NCBI GenBank assembly: GCA_021732285.1
Contig: JAKFVH010000248.1
Location: 19,733-83,732, forward strand
Origin: Reyranella sp.
GTDB taxonomy: Bacteria > Pseudomonadota > Alphaproteobacteria > Reyranellales > Reyranellaceae
Direction: 5' to 3'
Length of the DNA: 64,000 nt
The notes beneath the pieces were generated by a model. That model was given only the letters and a program-made list of their open reading frames with translations, did no database searches and was not told the origin of the DNA. Numbering within the stretch: position 1 is the stretch's first letter; every line of letters begins with the position of its first letter. Made by a program: the position numbers and the translations under genes. This document shows, one piece after another, positions 52,618-61,525 of the stretch.

Positions 52618-54255
52618 ATGTTCCTGCGTCGCCGTCGCTTGATCGCCACTGCGGGCCTTGCGGCCGCCAGCCTCGGCCTGCCGCGCATCGCCATCGGCCA
52701 AGCCGACCAGCGCCCCAGCATCACCATCGCCGTCCAGCAGATCGCCAACTCGGCCTCGCTGGAGCCCCTGCGCGAGCAGTCCAACGTCGGCCAGCGCGTC
52801 TTCTCCTTCCTGTTCGAGCCGCTGATCATGCAGAACCTGCTCGGCAAGCTCGAATCGGTGCCGGGCGTCGCCGAAAGCTGGAAGCGCATCGACGAACGCA
52901 CCGTCGAGTTCACCCTGCGCCAAGGCGTGAAGTTCCATAACGGCGACGAGCTGACGGCCGACGACGTGGTCTTCACTTTCAGCCGCGAGCGCATGTTCGG
53001 CCCGGACTACGACATCAGCTCGAACAAGACCTTGTTCACCTCGGTGCTGATCCGCGATTCGGTCCAGGGCAAGAACCTGCCGCCGGAAGTGCCGGCCGTG
53101 GCCAAGCGCCTGTTCCCTGCGCTCGAGAAGGTCGAAGCGATCGACAAGTACACGGTGCGCTTCACCAACCGCACGCCCGACGTCACGCTGGAGGGCCGCA
53201 TCGGCCGCATGGGCAGCGACATCGTCTCGCGCCGCGCCTACGAACAGGCCAAGAGCTGGATGGAATGGTCGCGCGCTCCTGTGTCGACCGGTCCCTACAA
53301 GGTGCGCGAGTTCGTGCCCGACCAGTCGTTGATGATGGACGCGCACGAGGACTACTGGGGCGGCCAGCCGCCGCTCAAGAGCGTGCGCCTGGTGGTGGTG
53401 CCCGAGGTGGCGACCCGCATCAACGGCCTGCTGGCCGGCCAGTTCGACTTCATCTGCGACGTGCCGCCCGACCAGATCCCGGGTATCGAAAAGAACCCCA
53501 AGTTCGAGGTTTTAGGCAGCACCATCGTCAACCACCGCCTCACGGTGTTCGACAAGAACCATCCGCGGCTCGCCGATCCGCGCATCCGCCAGGCCTTCAC
53601 CCATGCCATCGACCGCAAGGCCATCGTCGAGGCGCTGTGGTCGGACCGCACCCGCGTGCCGGCCGGCCTGCAGTGGGAGTTCTATGGCCCGATGTTCGTC
53701 GAGAACTGGACGGTGCCGCCCTACGATCCGGCCAAGGCCAGGCAGCTCCTCAAGGAGGCCAACTACAAGGGCGAGCCGATCCCCTACCGCCTGCTCAGCA
53801 ACTACTACACCAACCAGGTGGCGACGGCGCAGGTGCTGGTCGAGATGTGGCGCCAGGTCGGGCTGAACGTGCCGATCGAGATGAAGGAGAACTGGCAGCA
53901 GATCTTCGACGGCAACGGCCAACGCGCCGTGCGCGACTGGTCCAACAGCGCGGGCTTCAACGACCCGATCTCCTCGATCGTGGCGCAGCACGGCCCGCAG
54001 GGCCAGCAGCAGCAGGTCGGCGAATGGACCAACGAGGAGATGAACAAGCTCTCCGCCGCCATGGAGGTCGAGACCGACATGCAGAAGCGCAAGGCGATGT
54101 TCAAGCGCATGCTGGAAATCTGCGAGCGCGAGGATCCCGCCTACACCGTGCTGCACCAGAACGCGACCTTCACCGCCAAGCGCAAGGACGTCCGCTGGAA
54201 GGCCTCGCCGTCCTTCGCGATGGAGTTCCGCACCGTCAACTTCGCCACCAACTGA
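52618..54255 (+). CDS. ABC transporter substrate-binding protein, SBP_bac_5 (peptide/nickel/glycoside type)
   Basis: 545 residues. The N-terminus MFLRRRRLIATAGLAAASLG is a likely Tat signal, ending near IAIGQA. TVEFTLRQGVKFHNGDELTADDV near 100 is the family 5 signature; RQAFTHAIDRKAIVEAL near 330 and YDPAKARQLLKEANY near 375 also match. Binds oligopeptides or related solutes in the periplasm for the permease encoded downstream. Ligand unknown. Confidence 0.9.
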   Translation: MFLRRRRLIATAGLAAASLGLPRIAIGQADQRPSITIAVQQIANSASLEPLREQSNVGQRVFSFLFEPLIMQNLLGKLESVPGVAESWKRIDERTVEFTLRQGVKFHNGDELTADDVVFTFSRERMFGPDYDISSNKTLFTSVLIRDSVQGKNLPPEVPAVAKRLFPALEKVEAIDKYTVRFTNRTPDVTLEGRIGRMGSDIVSRRAYEQAKSWMEWSRAPVSTGPYKVREFVPDQSLMMDAHEDYWGGQPPLKSVRLVVVPEVATRINGLLAGQFDFICDVPPDQIPGIEKNPKFEVLGSTIVNHRLTVFDKNHPRLADPRIRQAFTHAIDRKAIVEALWSDRTRVPAGLQWEFYGPMFVENWTVPPYDPAKARQLLKEANYKGEPIPYRLLSNYYTNQVATAQVLVEMWRQVGLNVPIEMKENWQQIFDGNGQRAVRDWSNSAGFNDPISSIVAQHGPQGQQQQVGEWTNEEMNKLSAAMEVETDMQKRKAMFKRMLEICEREDPAYTVLHQNATFTAKRKDVRWKASPSFAMEFRTVNFATN

Positions 54256-54262
54256 GGCGGCG

Positions 54263-55264
54263 ATGGGCGTTCCCCTGGTCGAGATCGCGGGGCTCACCGT
54301 CGATTTCGGGAACGACTGGCGTTCGCGCGCCGTCGACGGTGTCGATCTCGCGATCGCGCCGGGCGAGGCGCTGGGCGTCGTGGGCGAATCGGGTTCGGGC
54401 AAGAGCGTGACCTGGCTGGCAGCGCTCGGCCTCCTGCCGGCGCGCGCCCGCGTCGGCGGCTCGGTGCGCCTGGAGGGCCAGCAGCTGGTCGGCGCGCCGG
54501 CGCGGCTGCTCGAGAGCGTGCGCGGCAAGCGCATCGCCATGATCTTCCAGGACCCGTCGAGCTGCCTCAACCCGGTGCATCGCATCGGCCGGCAGCTTGG
54601 CGAAGCGCTGAAGCTGCATCGAGGCCTTTCAGGCGCGGCAGGTGAGGCCGAGACATTACGTCTTCTCGACCAGGTCGGCATCGCCGATGCGAAGCGGCGG
54701 CTCAGCGACTATCCGCACCAGCTTTCGGGTGGGCTGAACCAGCGCGTCATGATCGCCATGGCGCTGGCCGGGCAGCCCGATCTCCTGGTGGCCGACGAAC
54801 CAACGACGGCGCTCGATGCCACCATCCAGGCGCAGATCCTGGCCCTGCTCGCCGGCATCCGCCGCGACACCGGCATGGCGCTGGTGCTGATCAGCCACGA
54901 TCTCGGCGTGGTCGCCGAGAACGTCAGCCGCGTCGCGGTCATGTATGCCGGCCGCCTGGTCGAGGAAGGCCTGGGGCAGGATCTCTTCGATGCGCCACGG
55001 CATCCCTACACCCAGGGCCTGCTGGCGGCGCTGCCGACCTTGACCGGCCCGCGCCGCCGCCTTGCCGCCATTCCCGGAACCGTGCCGGAGCCGGGCAAAG
55101 CGCCGGCTGGCTGCTCCTTCGCGCCGCGCTGTCCGCTCGCCGAGCCGCGCTGCATGAGCGAGCCGCCCGCCAGCCGGCGTGTCGGCCTGCTGCACCGCGC
55201 CGCCTGCCATCTGCAGATCGAGCCGGGGTTTTCCGCGGGGGCTCTGCCGAGGGCCGCCGAATGA
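54263..55264 (+). CDS. Oligopeptide-type ABC transporter ATP-binding protein (DppD-like)
   Basis: 333 residues. Walker [12 protein letters not shown], signature [15 protein letters not shown], Walker [13 protein letters not shown], switch [11 protein letters not shown]. The C-terminal oligo_HPY region has [15 protein letters not shown], a cysteine pattern that binds Fe-S or zinc in some homologues. Usually forms a heterodimer with a DppF-type subunit. Starts seven bases after the binding-protein gene. Confidence 0.92.
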   Translation: MGVPLVEIAGLTVDFGNDWRSRAVDGVDLAIAPGEALGVVGESGSGKSVTWLAALGLLPARARVGGSVRLEGQQLVGAPARLLESVRGKRIAMIFQDPSSCLNPVHRIGRQLGEALKLHRGLSGAAGEAETLRLLDQVGIADAKRRLSDYPHQLSGGLNQRVMIAMALAGQPDLLVADEPTTALDATIQAQILALLAGIRRDTGMALVLISHDLGVVAENVSRVAVMYAGRLVEEGLGQDLFDAPRHPYTQGLLAALPTLTGPRRRLAAIPGTVPEPGKAPAGCSFAPRCPLAEPRCMSEPPASRRVGLLHRAACHLQIEPGFSAGALPRAAE

Positions 55265-55276
55265 CCACGTTCAGAG

Positions 55277-55343
55277 TCTTCCGGACCGCGCGCATCCTGC
55301 GCGCTCAAGCTCATGAGCGCGCTGGAAGCGCGCGGTCCGGAAG
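55277..55343. repeat. GC-rich palindrome inside the peptide transporter operon
   Basis: TCTTCCGGACCGCGCGC (55277-55293) and GCGCGCGGTCCGGAAGA (55327-55343) are exact complements, with inner GCGCGCT/AGCGCGC arms and a loop including CTCATGAG. It lies between dppD-like and dppF-like genes and ends three bases before the next ATG. Same family as 18437-18499. Confidence 0.8.
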
Positions 55344-55346
55344 AGC

Positions 55347-56330
55347 ATGACTCTCCTCGAAGCCACCGACCTCCGCCGCCACTACAAGGTCCGCGCCGGC
55401 CGCGGGCCGTTCGGCGCCAAGGCAACCCTGCGTGCCGTCGACGGCGTCTCGCTCAAGATCGAGGCCGGTCGCACCTTGGGGCTTGTAGGTGAATCGGGTT
55501 GCGGCAAGTCCACCACGGGCAAGCTCGTGCTCGGCCTGATCGCGGCCACTGCCGGCACGGTGCGTTATGCCGGCAACGACATGCCGCCGACTGGCAGCGC
55601 AGCCTGGCGGGCGCTCCGGCCGCGCATGCAGATGGTCTATCAGGATCCGCTGGGCGCGCTCGACCGGCGCCTGCCCGTTGGCGTTCAGATCATGGAGCCG
55701 CTCGCCATCCACGGCCAGGCGAGCCCGGCCGAACGCCGCGAGCGCGCCGCCGAGGTCATGACGGCGGTCGGCCTGCAGCGGCACCAGTTCGATCGCTATC
55801 CGCACGAGCTGTCGGGCGGCCAGCGCCAACGTGTCGTGCTGGCGCGCGCGTTGATGACCGAACCCGACCTGCTGGTATGCGACGAGCCGATCTCGGCCCT
55901 CGACGTATCGATCCAGGCGCAGGTCGTGAACCTGTTGCTCGACCTGCAGGATCGGCTGGGCATCGCCTACCTGTTCATCAGCCACGACCTCAGGGTCGTG
56001 CGCCAAGTGAGCCACGAGGTGGCGGTGATGTATCTCGGCCGCATCGTCGAGCAGGGCGAGGCCGAGAGCCTGTTCGCCCAGCCGACGCACCCCTATACGC
56101 GCGCGCTCGTCTCGGCGATCCCCGTGCTGGGACCGCGCCGCGAGCGATTGCTGCTGCAGGGCGACCCGCCCAACCCCGTCGACGTGCCATCGGGCTGCGC
56201 CTTTCACACGCGCTGCCCCTTCGCCGTCGCGACATGCCGTGCCGAGGCGCCGGTTCTGCAGCCGACGGCCGACGGCCGCCAGGTCGCCTGCCATCGCGCC
56301 GACGAGCCGGCGCTTCAGGTCGCCGCCTGA
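55347..56330 (+). CDS. Oligopeptide-type ABC transporter ATP-binding protein (DppF-like)
   Basis: 327 residues. Walker A GESGCGKSTTG, then QDPLGALDRR, signature LSGGQRQRVVLARAL, Walker B LLVCDEPISALD and FISHDLRVVRQ. The C-terminal motif GCAFHTRCPFAVATC is the oligo_HPY cysteine region. Second ATPase of the importer. Its stop overlaps the permease start (TGATG). Confidence 0.92.
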   Translation: MTLLEATDLRRHYKVRAGRGPFGAKATLRAVDGVSLKIEAGRTLGLVGESGCGKSTTGKLVLGLIAATAGTVRYAGNDMPPTGSAAWRALRPRMQMVYQDPLGALDRRLPVGVQIMEPLAIHGQASPAERRERAAEVMTAVGLQRHQFDRYPHELSGGQRQRVVLARALMTEPDLLVCDEPISALDVSIQAQVVNLLLDLQDRLGIAYLFISHDLRVVRQVSHEVAVMYLGRIVEQGEAESLFAQPTHPYTRALVSAIPVLGPRRERLLLQGDPPNPVDVPSGCAFHTRCPFAVATCRAEAPVLQPTADGRQVACHRADEPALQVAA

Positions 56331-57259
56331 TGCTGTTGTTTGCCGCCTCCCGGCTGCTGCGCGCCGCCCTCACCATCCTGTTCGTGATGACCTTCGCCTT
56401 CGTGGTGCTGCGCCTGTCGGGCGACCCGGCGCTGCTGATCATGTCGGTCGACGCGCCACCTGAGGCGATAAAAGCCTTCCGCCAAGCCTGGGGCCTCGAC
56501 CAGCCGATCTGGGACCAGTACCTGTCCTATATCGCCCACGCCTTCACCGGCGACTTCGGCAAGTCGATGCGCGATGGCCGTCCCGCCATGGACCTGGTGA
56601 TGGAACGCGTGCCGGCGACGCTCGCCATCACCCTGCCGGCGCTGGCGCTCAAGATCGGGCTCGGCATCCCGGCCGGCATCTATGCCGCCCTGCACCGCAA
56701 CTCCTTCGCCGACCGCCTGACCATGGCGGTGTCGGTGGCGGGCTTCACCATGCCGAGCTTCGTGCTGGCGCTGCTGCTGGTGCTGGTGTTCGCCGTCAAC
56801 CTGGGCTGGCTGCCGGCGAGCGGCGCCGATTCACCCAGTCACGCGATCCTGCCCATCATCACCCTGGGTGCGGCGGGTGCCGCCATCATGGCGCGCTTCA
56901 CCCGCTCGGCCATGCTGGAGGTGCTGGGCCAGCCCTATATCCGCGCCGCCTCGGCCAAGGGCGTCGAATGGCGGCGCGTCATCTCGCATCACGCGCTGCC
57001 CAACGCCGCCATCCCGACCGTCACCATCATCGGCTTCATGATCGGCAGCCTGGTGGCGGGCGCCGTGGTGGTCGAGAGCGTGTTCGCCTGGCCCGGCGTC
57101 GGCCGGCTGCTGGTGTCGGCCGTGGCCAATCGCGACCTCGCGGTGGTGCAGGCGATCCTGATGGTGATCGCAGCCTGGATGGTGATGGCCAACTTCACCG
57201 TCGACATCGCCTATGGCTGGCTCGATCCGCGCGTGCGCGGCGCGGCGGCGGGACACTGA
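56330..57259 (+). CDS. Oligopeptide-type ABC transporter permease (DppB-like)
   Basis: 309 residues, six helices. ASRLLRAALTILFVMTFAFV near the start and GDFGKSMRDGRPAMDLVMER near 75; the EAA loop around RAASAKGVEWRRVISHHALPNA (about 205-226) contacts the ATPases. Start ATG overlaps the preceding stop. Forms the channel with the DppC-like protein. Confidence 0.92.
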   Translation: MLLFAASRLLRAALTILFVMTFAFVVLRLSGDPALLIMSVDAPPEAIKAFRQAWGLDQPIWDQYLSYIAHAFTGDFGKSMRDGRPAMDLVMERVPATLAITLPALALKIGLGIPAGIYAALHRNSFADRLTMAVSVAGFTMPSFVLALLLVLVFAVNLGWLPASGADSPSHAILPIITLGAAGAAIMARFTRSAMLEVLGQPYIRAASAKGVEWRRVISHHALPNAAIPTVTIIGFMIGSLVAGAVVVESVFAWPGVGRLLVSAVANRDLAVVQAILMVIAAWMVMANFTVDIAYGWLDPRVRGAAAGH

Positions 57260-57261
57260 CC

Positions 57262-58152
57262 GTGACCGTGCGCGACGCCCTGCCCGCTCCGCTACCCACC
57301 TCCACCCCGGGCACGATCGCCCGCCGGGTCGCGCACCTGCCGTTCGCCGTCAGCCTGGCCACGCTGTGGCTGGCCCTGATGGTGGTGATCGCGCTGGGTG
57401 CGGACTTCCTGCTGCCCTATTCCATCACCGCCTTCGACCTCAAGGCGCGGCTGGCGCCGCCGGTGCTGTTCGGCGGCGCCATCGCCCATCCGCTGGGCAC
57501 TGACGAGCTCGGCCGCGACGTCTTCTCGCGACTGATCATGTCGATCCGCATGAGCTTGCTGATCGCGTTCTTCGGCACGCTGATCGCCGCGACCCTGGGC
57601 ACGGCGCTGGGCATCCTCGCCGCCCATTTCCGCCGGTACGTCGAGACGGTGATCCTGATGGCCATCGATTTCCAGGCCAGCATGCCGTTCATGATCATCG
57701 CCCTCTCGGTGCTGGCTTTCTTCGGTAACACCCTGCCGCTGTTCATCGGCCTGATGGGTTTTCACTCGTGGGAGCGCTATGCCCGCATCACGCGCGGGCT
57801 GACGCTCGCCGCCAACGAGCAGGGCTATGCCGCCGCGGTGCGCCAGCTCGGCGCCGGGCCGGGCCGCATCTACGGCCTGCACATTTTGCCCAACATCGCC
57901 TCGACCCTGATCGTGTCGATGACGCTCACCTTCCCCGAGATCATCCTGCTGGAAAGCGGGCTGTCGTTCCTCGGGCTGGGCGTGCAGCCGCCGCTGACCT
58001 CGCTCGGCAACATGGTGGGCTACGGCCGCGAGTACATCACCCGCGCGCCCTGGATCATGCTGGCGCCGGCCACGGTGATCGTGCTGACAACACTCTCGAT
58101 CAGCCTTTTGGGCGACTGGCTGCGCGACAAGCTCGACCCGACGCTCAGGTAG
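57262..58152 (+). CDS. Oligopeptide-type ABC transporter permease (DppC-like)
   Basis: 296 residues from GTG 57262 (a GTG two codons later is possible). Six helices; HPLGTDELGRDVFSRLIM near 75 is the DppC signature and the EAA loop is GYAAAVRQLGAGPGRIYGLHILPN. LESGLSFLGLGVQPP follows. Last gene of the importer, ending just before a palindrome. Confidence 0.92.
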   Translation: MTVRDALPAPLPTSTPGTIARRVAHLPFAVSLATLWLALMVVIALGADFLLPYSITAFDLKARLAPPVLFGGAIAHPLGTDELGRDVFSRLIMSIRMSLLIAFFGTLIAATLGTALGILAAHFRRYVETVILMAIDFQASMPFMIIALSVLAFFGNTLPLFIGLMGFHSWERYARITRGLTLAANEQGYAAAVRQLGAGPGRIYGLHILPNIASTLIVSMTLTFPEIILLESGLSFLGLGVQPPLTSLGNMVGYGREYITRAPWIMLAPATVIVLTTLSISLLGDWLRDKLDPTLR

Positions 58153-58154
58153 TC

Positions 58155-58217
58155 AAGGGAGCGCGGGCCTCTGGCCCGCATCATGATCATGAGCGGGCCG
58201 GAGGCCCGAGCTCCCTT
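58155..58217. repeat. Inverted repeat with CATGATCATG loop (second copy)
   Basis: 25-bp arms, AAGGGAGCGCGGGCC... and its complement ending ...GGCCCGAGCTCCCTT, with two mismatches, around ATCATGATCATGA. It lies between convergent gene ends (58152 and 58216). Same design as 8109-8167 but with different G/C words in the arms. Confidence 0.85.
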
Positions 58218-58932
58218 ACTCGATGCCGAGATAGACCTTCTGGACGTCGGGATTGCCCGCCATCTCGTTGGCCGGGCCCTGCAGCACGGTGCGGCCGACC
58301 TGCAGCACGTAGGCATAGTCGGCGGCCTCCAGGGCGAGGTCGACCGACTGCTCGGCGAGCAGGATGGTCTGGCCGTCTTTGTGCAAGGCGGCGAAGCTGT
58401 CGTACATGGCGTCGACGATGGTGGGCGCCAGCCCCAGACTCGGCTCGTCGAGCAGCAGGAGCTTGGGCTCGCTCATCAGCGCTCGGCCGACCGCCAGCAT
58501 CTGGCGCTCGCCGCCCGACATGGTCCCCGCCGTCTGCTTGCGCCGCTCGGCAAGCCGCGGGAACACCGCATAGACGCGCTCGAGCAGGCGCGGGATGCGC
58601 TTGCGGTCGGCGAGCGGCGTGGCGCCCAGCAGCAGGTTGTTCTCGACGCTCTGCTGGGTGAACAAGCGCCAACCCTCGGGCGACAGCGCCAGCCCCTTGC
58701 GCACGATGGCGTAGGCGGGCTGGCCGGCGATGTTCTCGCCGCCGAACTCGATGGTGCCCTGCGAGGCCGTGGCGATGCCGGCGATGGCATTGAGCGTGGT
58801 CGTCTTGCCCGCGCCGTTGGAGCCCAGCAGCGCCACGACCGAGCCCGCCGGCACCTCCAGCGAGACGTCGGCCACGCCTATAAGGTCGCCGTAGCGCACC
58901 TCGAGATGGTCGACGCGCAGCAAGGTCGTCAC
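58216..58932 (-). CDS. livF: Branched-chain amino acid-type ABC transporter, ATP-binding protein LivF
   Basis: 238 residues. Walker A GSNGAGKTTTLNAI, signature TMSGGERQMLAVGRALM, Walker B LLLDEPSLGLAP. The length and the ending (NPDVQKVYLGIE) are typical of LivF. Start overlaps the livG stop by four bases. Confidence 0.9.
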   Translation of the reverse strand: MTTLLRVDHLEVRYGDLIGVADVSLEVPAGSVVALLGSNGAGKTTTLNAIAGIATASQGTIEFGGENIAGQPAYAIVRKGLALSPEGWRLFTQQSVENNLLLGATPLADRKRIPRLLERVYAVFPRLAERRKQTAGTMSGGERQMLAVGRALMSEPKLLLLDEPSLGLAPTIVDAMYDSFAALHKDGQTILLAEQSVDLALEAADYAYVLQVGRTVLQGPANEMAGNPDVQKVYLGIE

Positions 58933-59663
58933 AGGTGCGCCCCGTGCTGCACCTTGCGGCGACCGAGATAGGCCTCGATCACCGCCGGGTTGCTGGTGAC
59001 CTCGCGCGGCGTGCCGCGGGCGATCTCGCGGCCCTGGTGGAAGACCACGACGCGTTGGGCCAGCGAGACGATCACCTCCATGATGTGCTCGACGATCACG
59101 ATGGTGATGCCGCCGCCATGGATGCGCCGCACCAGCTCGATCGCCTCGCGCACCTCGGTCGGCGTCAGCCCGGCCATCGCCTCGTCGAGCAGCAGCGCCT
59201 TGGGCTCGGAGGCGAGCGCGCGGGCGATCTCCAGCCGCTTGCGGCCGGGCGTGCCCAGGCTTTTGGCCGGCGCATCGGTGAGATGGCCGAGCCCGACCCG
59301 CTGCAGCACGTCGCGCGCCCGGGCGCGGGCGTCGCGGGCGTTGGGATGGCGCAGCAGGGCGCCGATCGTGGCGTTGTCGAGCACCGACATCGATTCGAAG
59401 GTGAGCGGCACCTGGAAGGTGCGGGCGAGCCCGAGCTTGGCGCGCGCCTCGGGCGGCAGGCGCGTGACGTCGTTGCCGGCGAAGGACACGGTGCCCGAGG
59501 TCACCGGCAAGTCGCCGGTCAGGCAGTTGAAGAAGGTCGACTTGCCCGCGCCGTTGGGCCCGATCAGGCCCAGGATGTCGCCCTCCTCGACCGTCACCGA
59601 TGCATCATCGACCGCCTTGAAGGCGCCGAACGCCTTGGTGACGTTGCGGGCGTCAATCAGCAT
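58929..59663 (-). CDS. livG: Branched-chain amino acid-type ABC transporter, ATP-binding protein LivG
   Basis: 244 residues from the ATG at 59663. Walker A GPNGAGKSTFFNCLTG, LARTFQVPLTFESMSVLDN near 80, signature-equivalent LGTPGRKRLEIARAL (the usual SGG is replaced by TPG), Walker B LLLDEAMAGLTP and VEHIMEVI. The changed signature motif is common in this family. Overlaps livM by 11 bases. Confidence 0.9.
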   Translation of the reverse strand: MLIDARNVTKAFGAFKAVDDASVTVEEGDILGLIGPNGAGKSTFFNCLTGDLPVTSGTVSFAGNDVTRLPPEARAKLGLARTFQVPLTFESMSVLDNATIGALLRHPNARDARARARDVLQRVGLGHLTDAPAKSLGTPGRKRLEIARALASEPKALLLDEAMAGLTPTEVREAIELVRRIHGGGITIVIVEHIMEVIVSLAQRVVVFHQGREIARGTPREVTSNPAVIEAYLGRRKVQHGAHL

Positions 59664-60630
59664 GGCCGCTCGCGATCTCGGACTTGGCCGCAGGCTTGGC
59701 CGAGCGCCGCTCGAACAACGACAGGAGCCCACTCGGCAGGAAGCGGGCGATGATCACGATGATGGCGCCGTAGACCACGAAGGTGAGGCCGGCGCCACGG
59801 CCGCCGAGATAGCTGTTCGACAGCTCCTCGAGCGGCACCAGGATCAGGGCGCCGACCAGCGGGCCGAAGAGCTGGCCCGCACCGCCCAGCGCCGCCATCA
59901 CCACCATCTTGACCGAGATCAGGATGCCGAAGCCCGATTCTGGATCGACGAAGCCGAACATGCAGAGATAAAGCGAGCCTGCCAGCGAGGTGAAGGCGCC
60001 GCTCAGCATGTAGGCATAGAGCTTGTAGCGGCCGGCCGAGACGCCGAGCGAACGGGCGGCGCGCTCCGAATCCTTGATCGCGCGCAGATAGAAGCCCATG
60101 CGGCCGCGCTCGATCCACCAGGTCAGGCCGAGCAGGAAGGCCAGGACCGCGAGGAAGATATAGTAGAACGGCGTCGCCGAGAGGAAGGAAAGGTCGAACA
60201 CCGTGCGCGGCATGGCGGGACCGGTCAGGCCCTGCGCGCCGCCTAAAAATTCCGAGGTCGAGCTCAGCACGCGCACCAGCTCGGCCACGGCGATGGTGGC
60301 CATGCTGAAATAGTGGCCGGAGAGCCTGAGCGTGGGCACGCCGATCACCGCCGCGACGGCGACGCTCAGCAGCATGCCGATCGGCGCGCCGGCGATCGGC
60401 GGCCAGCCGAGATGGGTGTAGACCACGACCGCCGAGTAGGCGCCGAAGCCGAAGAACACCGCATGACCGACCGAGACCTGGCCGGCATAGCCGCCGACGA
60501 TGTTCCAGGCCGACGCGCCGATCGCCGCCAGCAGCACCAGCGCGCCAAGCCGCTCCCACACCGGATAGCCCGCGGCCAGCAGCGGGTACGCCAGCACCAG
60601 CACGACGCCCGGGAAGAGGTAGCGCTTCAT
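59653..60630 (-). CDS. livM: Branched-chain amino acid-type ABC transporter permease LivM
   Basis: 325 residues. NIVGGYAGQVSVGHAVFFG near 45, LRLSGHYFSMATIAVAEL near 100 and GRMGFYLRAIKDSERAARSL near 180 are LivM signatures; eight or more helices. Ends with a charged tail. Overlaps livH by ATGA. Confidence 0.92.
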   Translation of the reverse strand: MKRYLFPGVVLVLAYPLLAAGYPVWERLGALVLLAAIGASAWNIVGGYAGQVSVGHAVFFGFGAYSAVVVYTHLGWPPIAGAPIGMLLSVAVAAVIGVPTLRLSGHYFSMATIAVAELVRVLSSTSEFLGGAQGLTGPAMPRTVFDLSFLSATPFYYIFLAVLAFLLGLTWWIERGRMGFYLRAIKDSERAARSLGVSAGRYKLYAYMLSGAFTSLAGSLYLCMFGFVDPESGFGILISVKMVVMAALGGAGQLFGPLVGALILVPLEELSNSYLGGRGAGLTFVVYGAIIVIIARFLPSGLLSLFERRSAKPAAKSEIASGHAD

Positions 60631-61490
60631 GCCTTACCCATCAGGCCTTGCGGCCGGAACCACAGCACCAGCACGAACAGCACGTAAACGACGACGTCCT
60701 TGTAGACCGGACCGATCAGATAGGCCGACAGCGATTCGACGACACCGATGATGAGGCCCGCCACCAATGCGCCCAGCACGCTGCCGAAGCCGCCGAACGA
60801 GACGGTGACGAAGGCGAGGATGGCGAGCGTCTCGCCGACCGTGGGCGAGGTGTAGAAGAAGGTGGCTATAAGGGCGCCGGCGATGCCGGTGGCGGCACCT
60901 GCCATCGCCCAGGCCAGTGCCTGCATGCGTTGCGGGCGGATGCCCATGAGCTGCGCGGCTGTCGCGTCCTCCGATACCGCCAGCATGCGGCTGCCGACGG
61001 AGGTGCGCGTCAGGATGAGATGCAGCAGCAAGGTGATCAGCAGGCCGCCGACGCCGGCCAGCACGCGCGAGCCCTCGAAGCGGATGCCGCCCAGGGTGAA
61101 GGAGCCGCCGATCAGCGTGTCGGGCAGGGTCTTGAAGTCGGCGCCGAAGGTCCAGAAGGCGGCGTAACGCAAGAACAGCGCCAGCCCGAACGTGCCCAGG
61201 ATCTGCGCCAGCATCGGCCCGCGCATGATGTGGCGCACCAGCAGGAAGTAGCTCAGCACGCCTAGGGTCGCGATGACGATGGCGGCGGCCGGCACGGCGG
61301 CGAACGGGCCGCCGCCCAGCGCCGTCCAGATCACGACGGCGGTGTACATGCCCAGCATGACGAAGTCGCCGTGCGCGAAGTTGACGACGTTCATCATGCC
61401 CCAGATCAGGGTGAGGCCCGACGAGAACAGCGCATAGACCGCGCCGAGCAGCAGCCCGCTCACGATCACCTGGACCAACGTCATCGACAC
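60627..61490 (-). CDS. livH: Branched-chain amino acid-type ABC transporter permease LivH
   Basis: 287 residues from GTG 61490; an ATG two codons later is equally possible. GLLLGAVYALFSSGLTLIWG near 12, NFAHGDFVMLGMY near 37 and the loop ATAAQLMGIRPQRMQALAW near 180 are LivH features. Partner of LivM. Confidence 0.92.
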   Translation of the reverse strand: MSMTLVQVIVSGLLLGAVYALFSSGLTLIWGMMNVVNFAHGDFVMLGMYTAVVIWTALGGGPFAAVPAAAIVIATLGVLSYFLLVRHIMRGPMLAQILGTFGLALFLRYAAFWTFGADFKTLPDTLIGGSFTLGGIRFEGSRVLAGVGGLLITLLLHLILTRTSVGSRMLAVSEDATAAQLMGIRPQRMQALAWAMAGAATGIAGALIATFFYTSPTVGETLAILAFVTVSFGGFGSVLGALVAGLIIGVVESLSAYLIGPVYKDVVVYVLFVLVLWFRPQGLMGKA

Positions 61491-61525
61491 GCCGACGACC
61501 CCTTGCCTTCAGATGCCGCGGCGGC

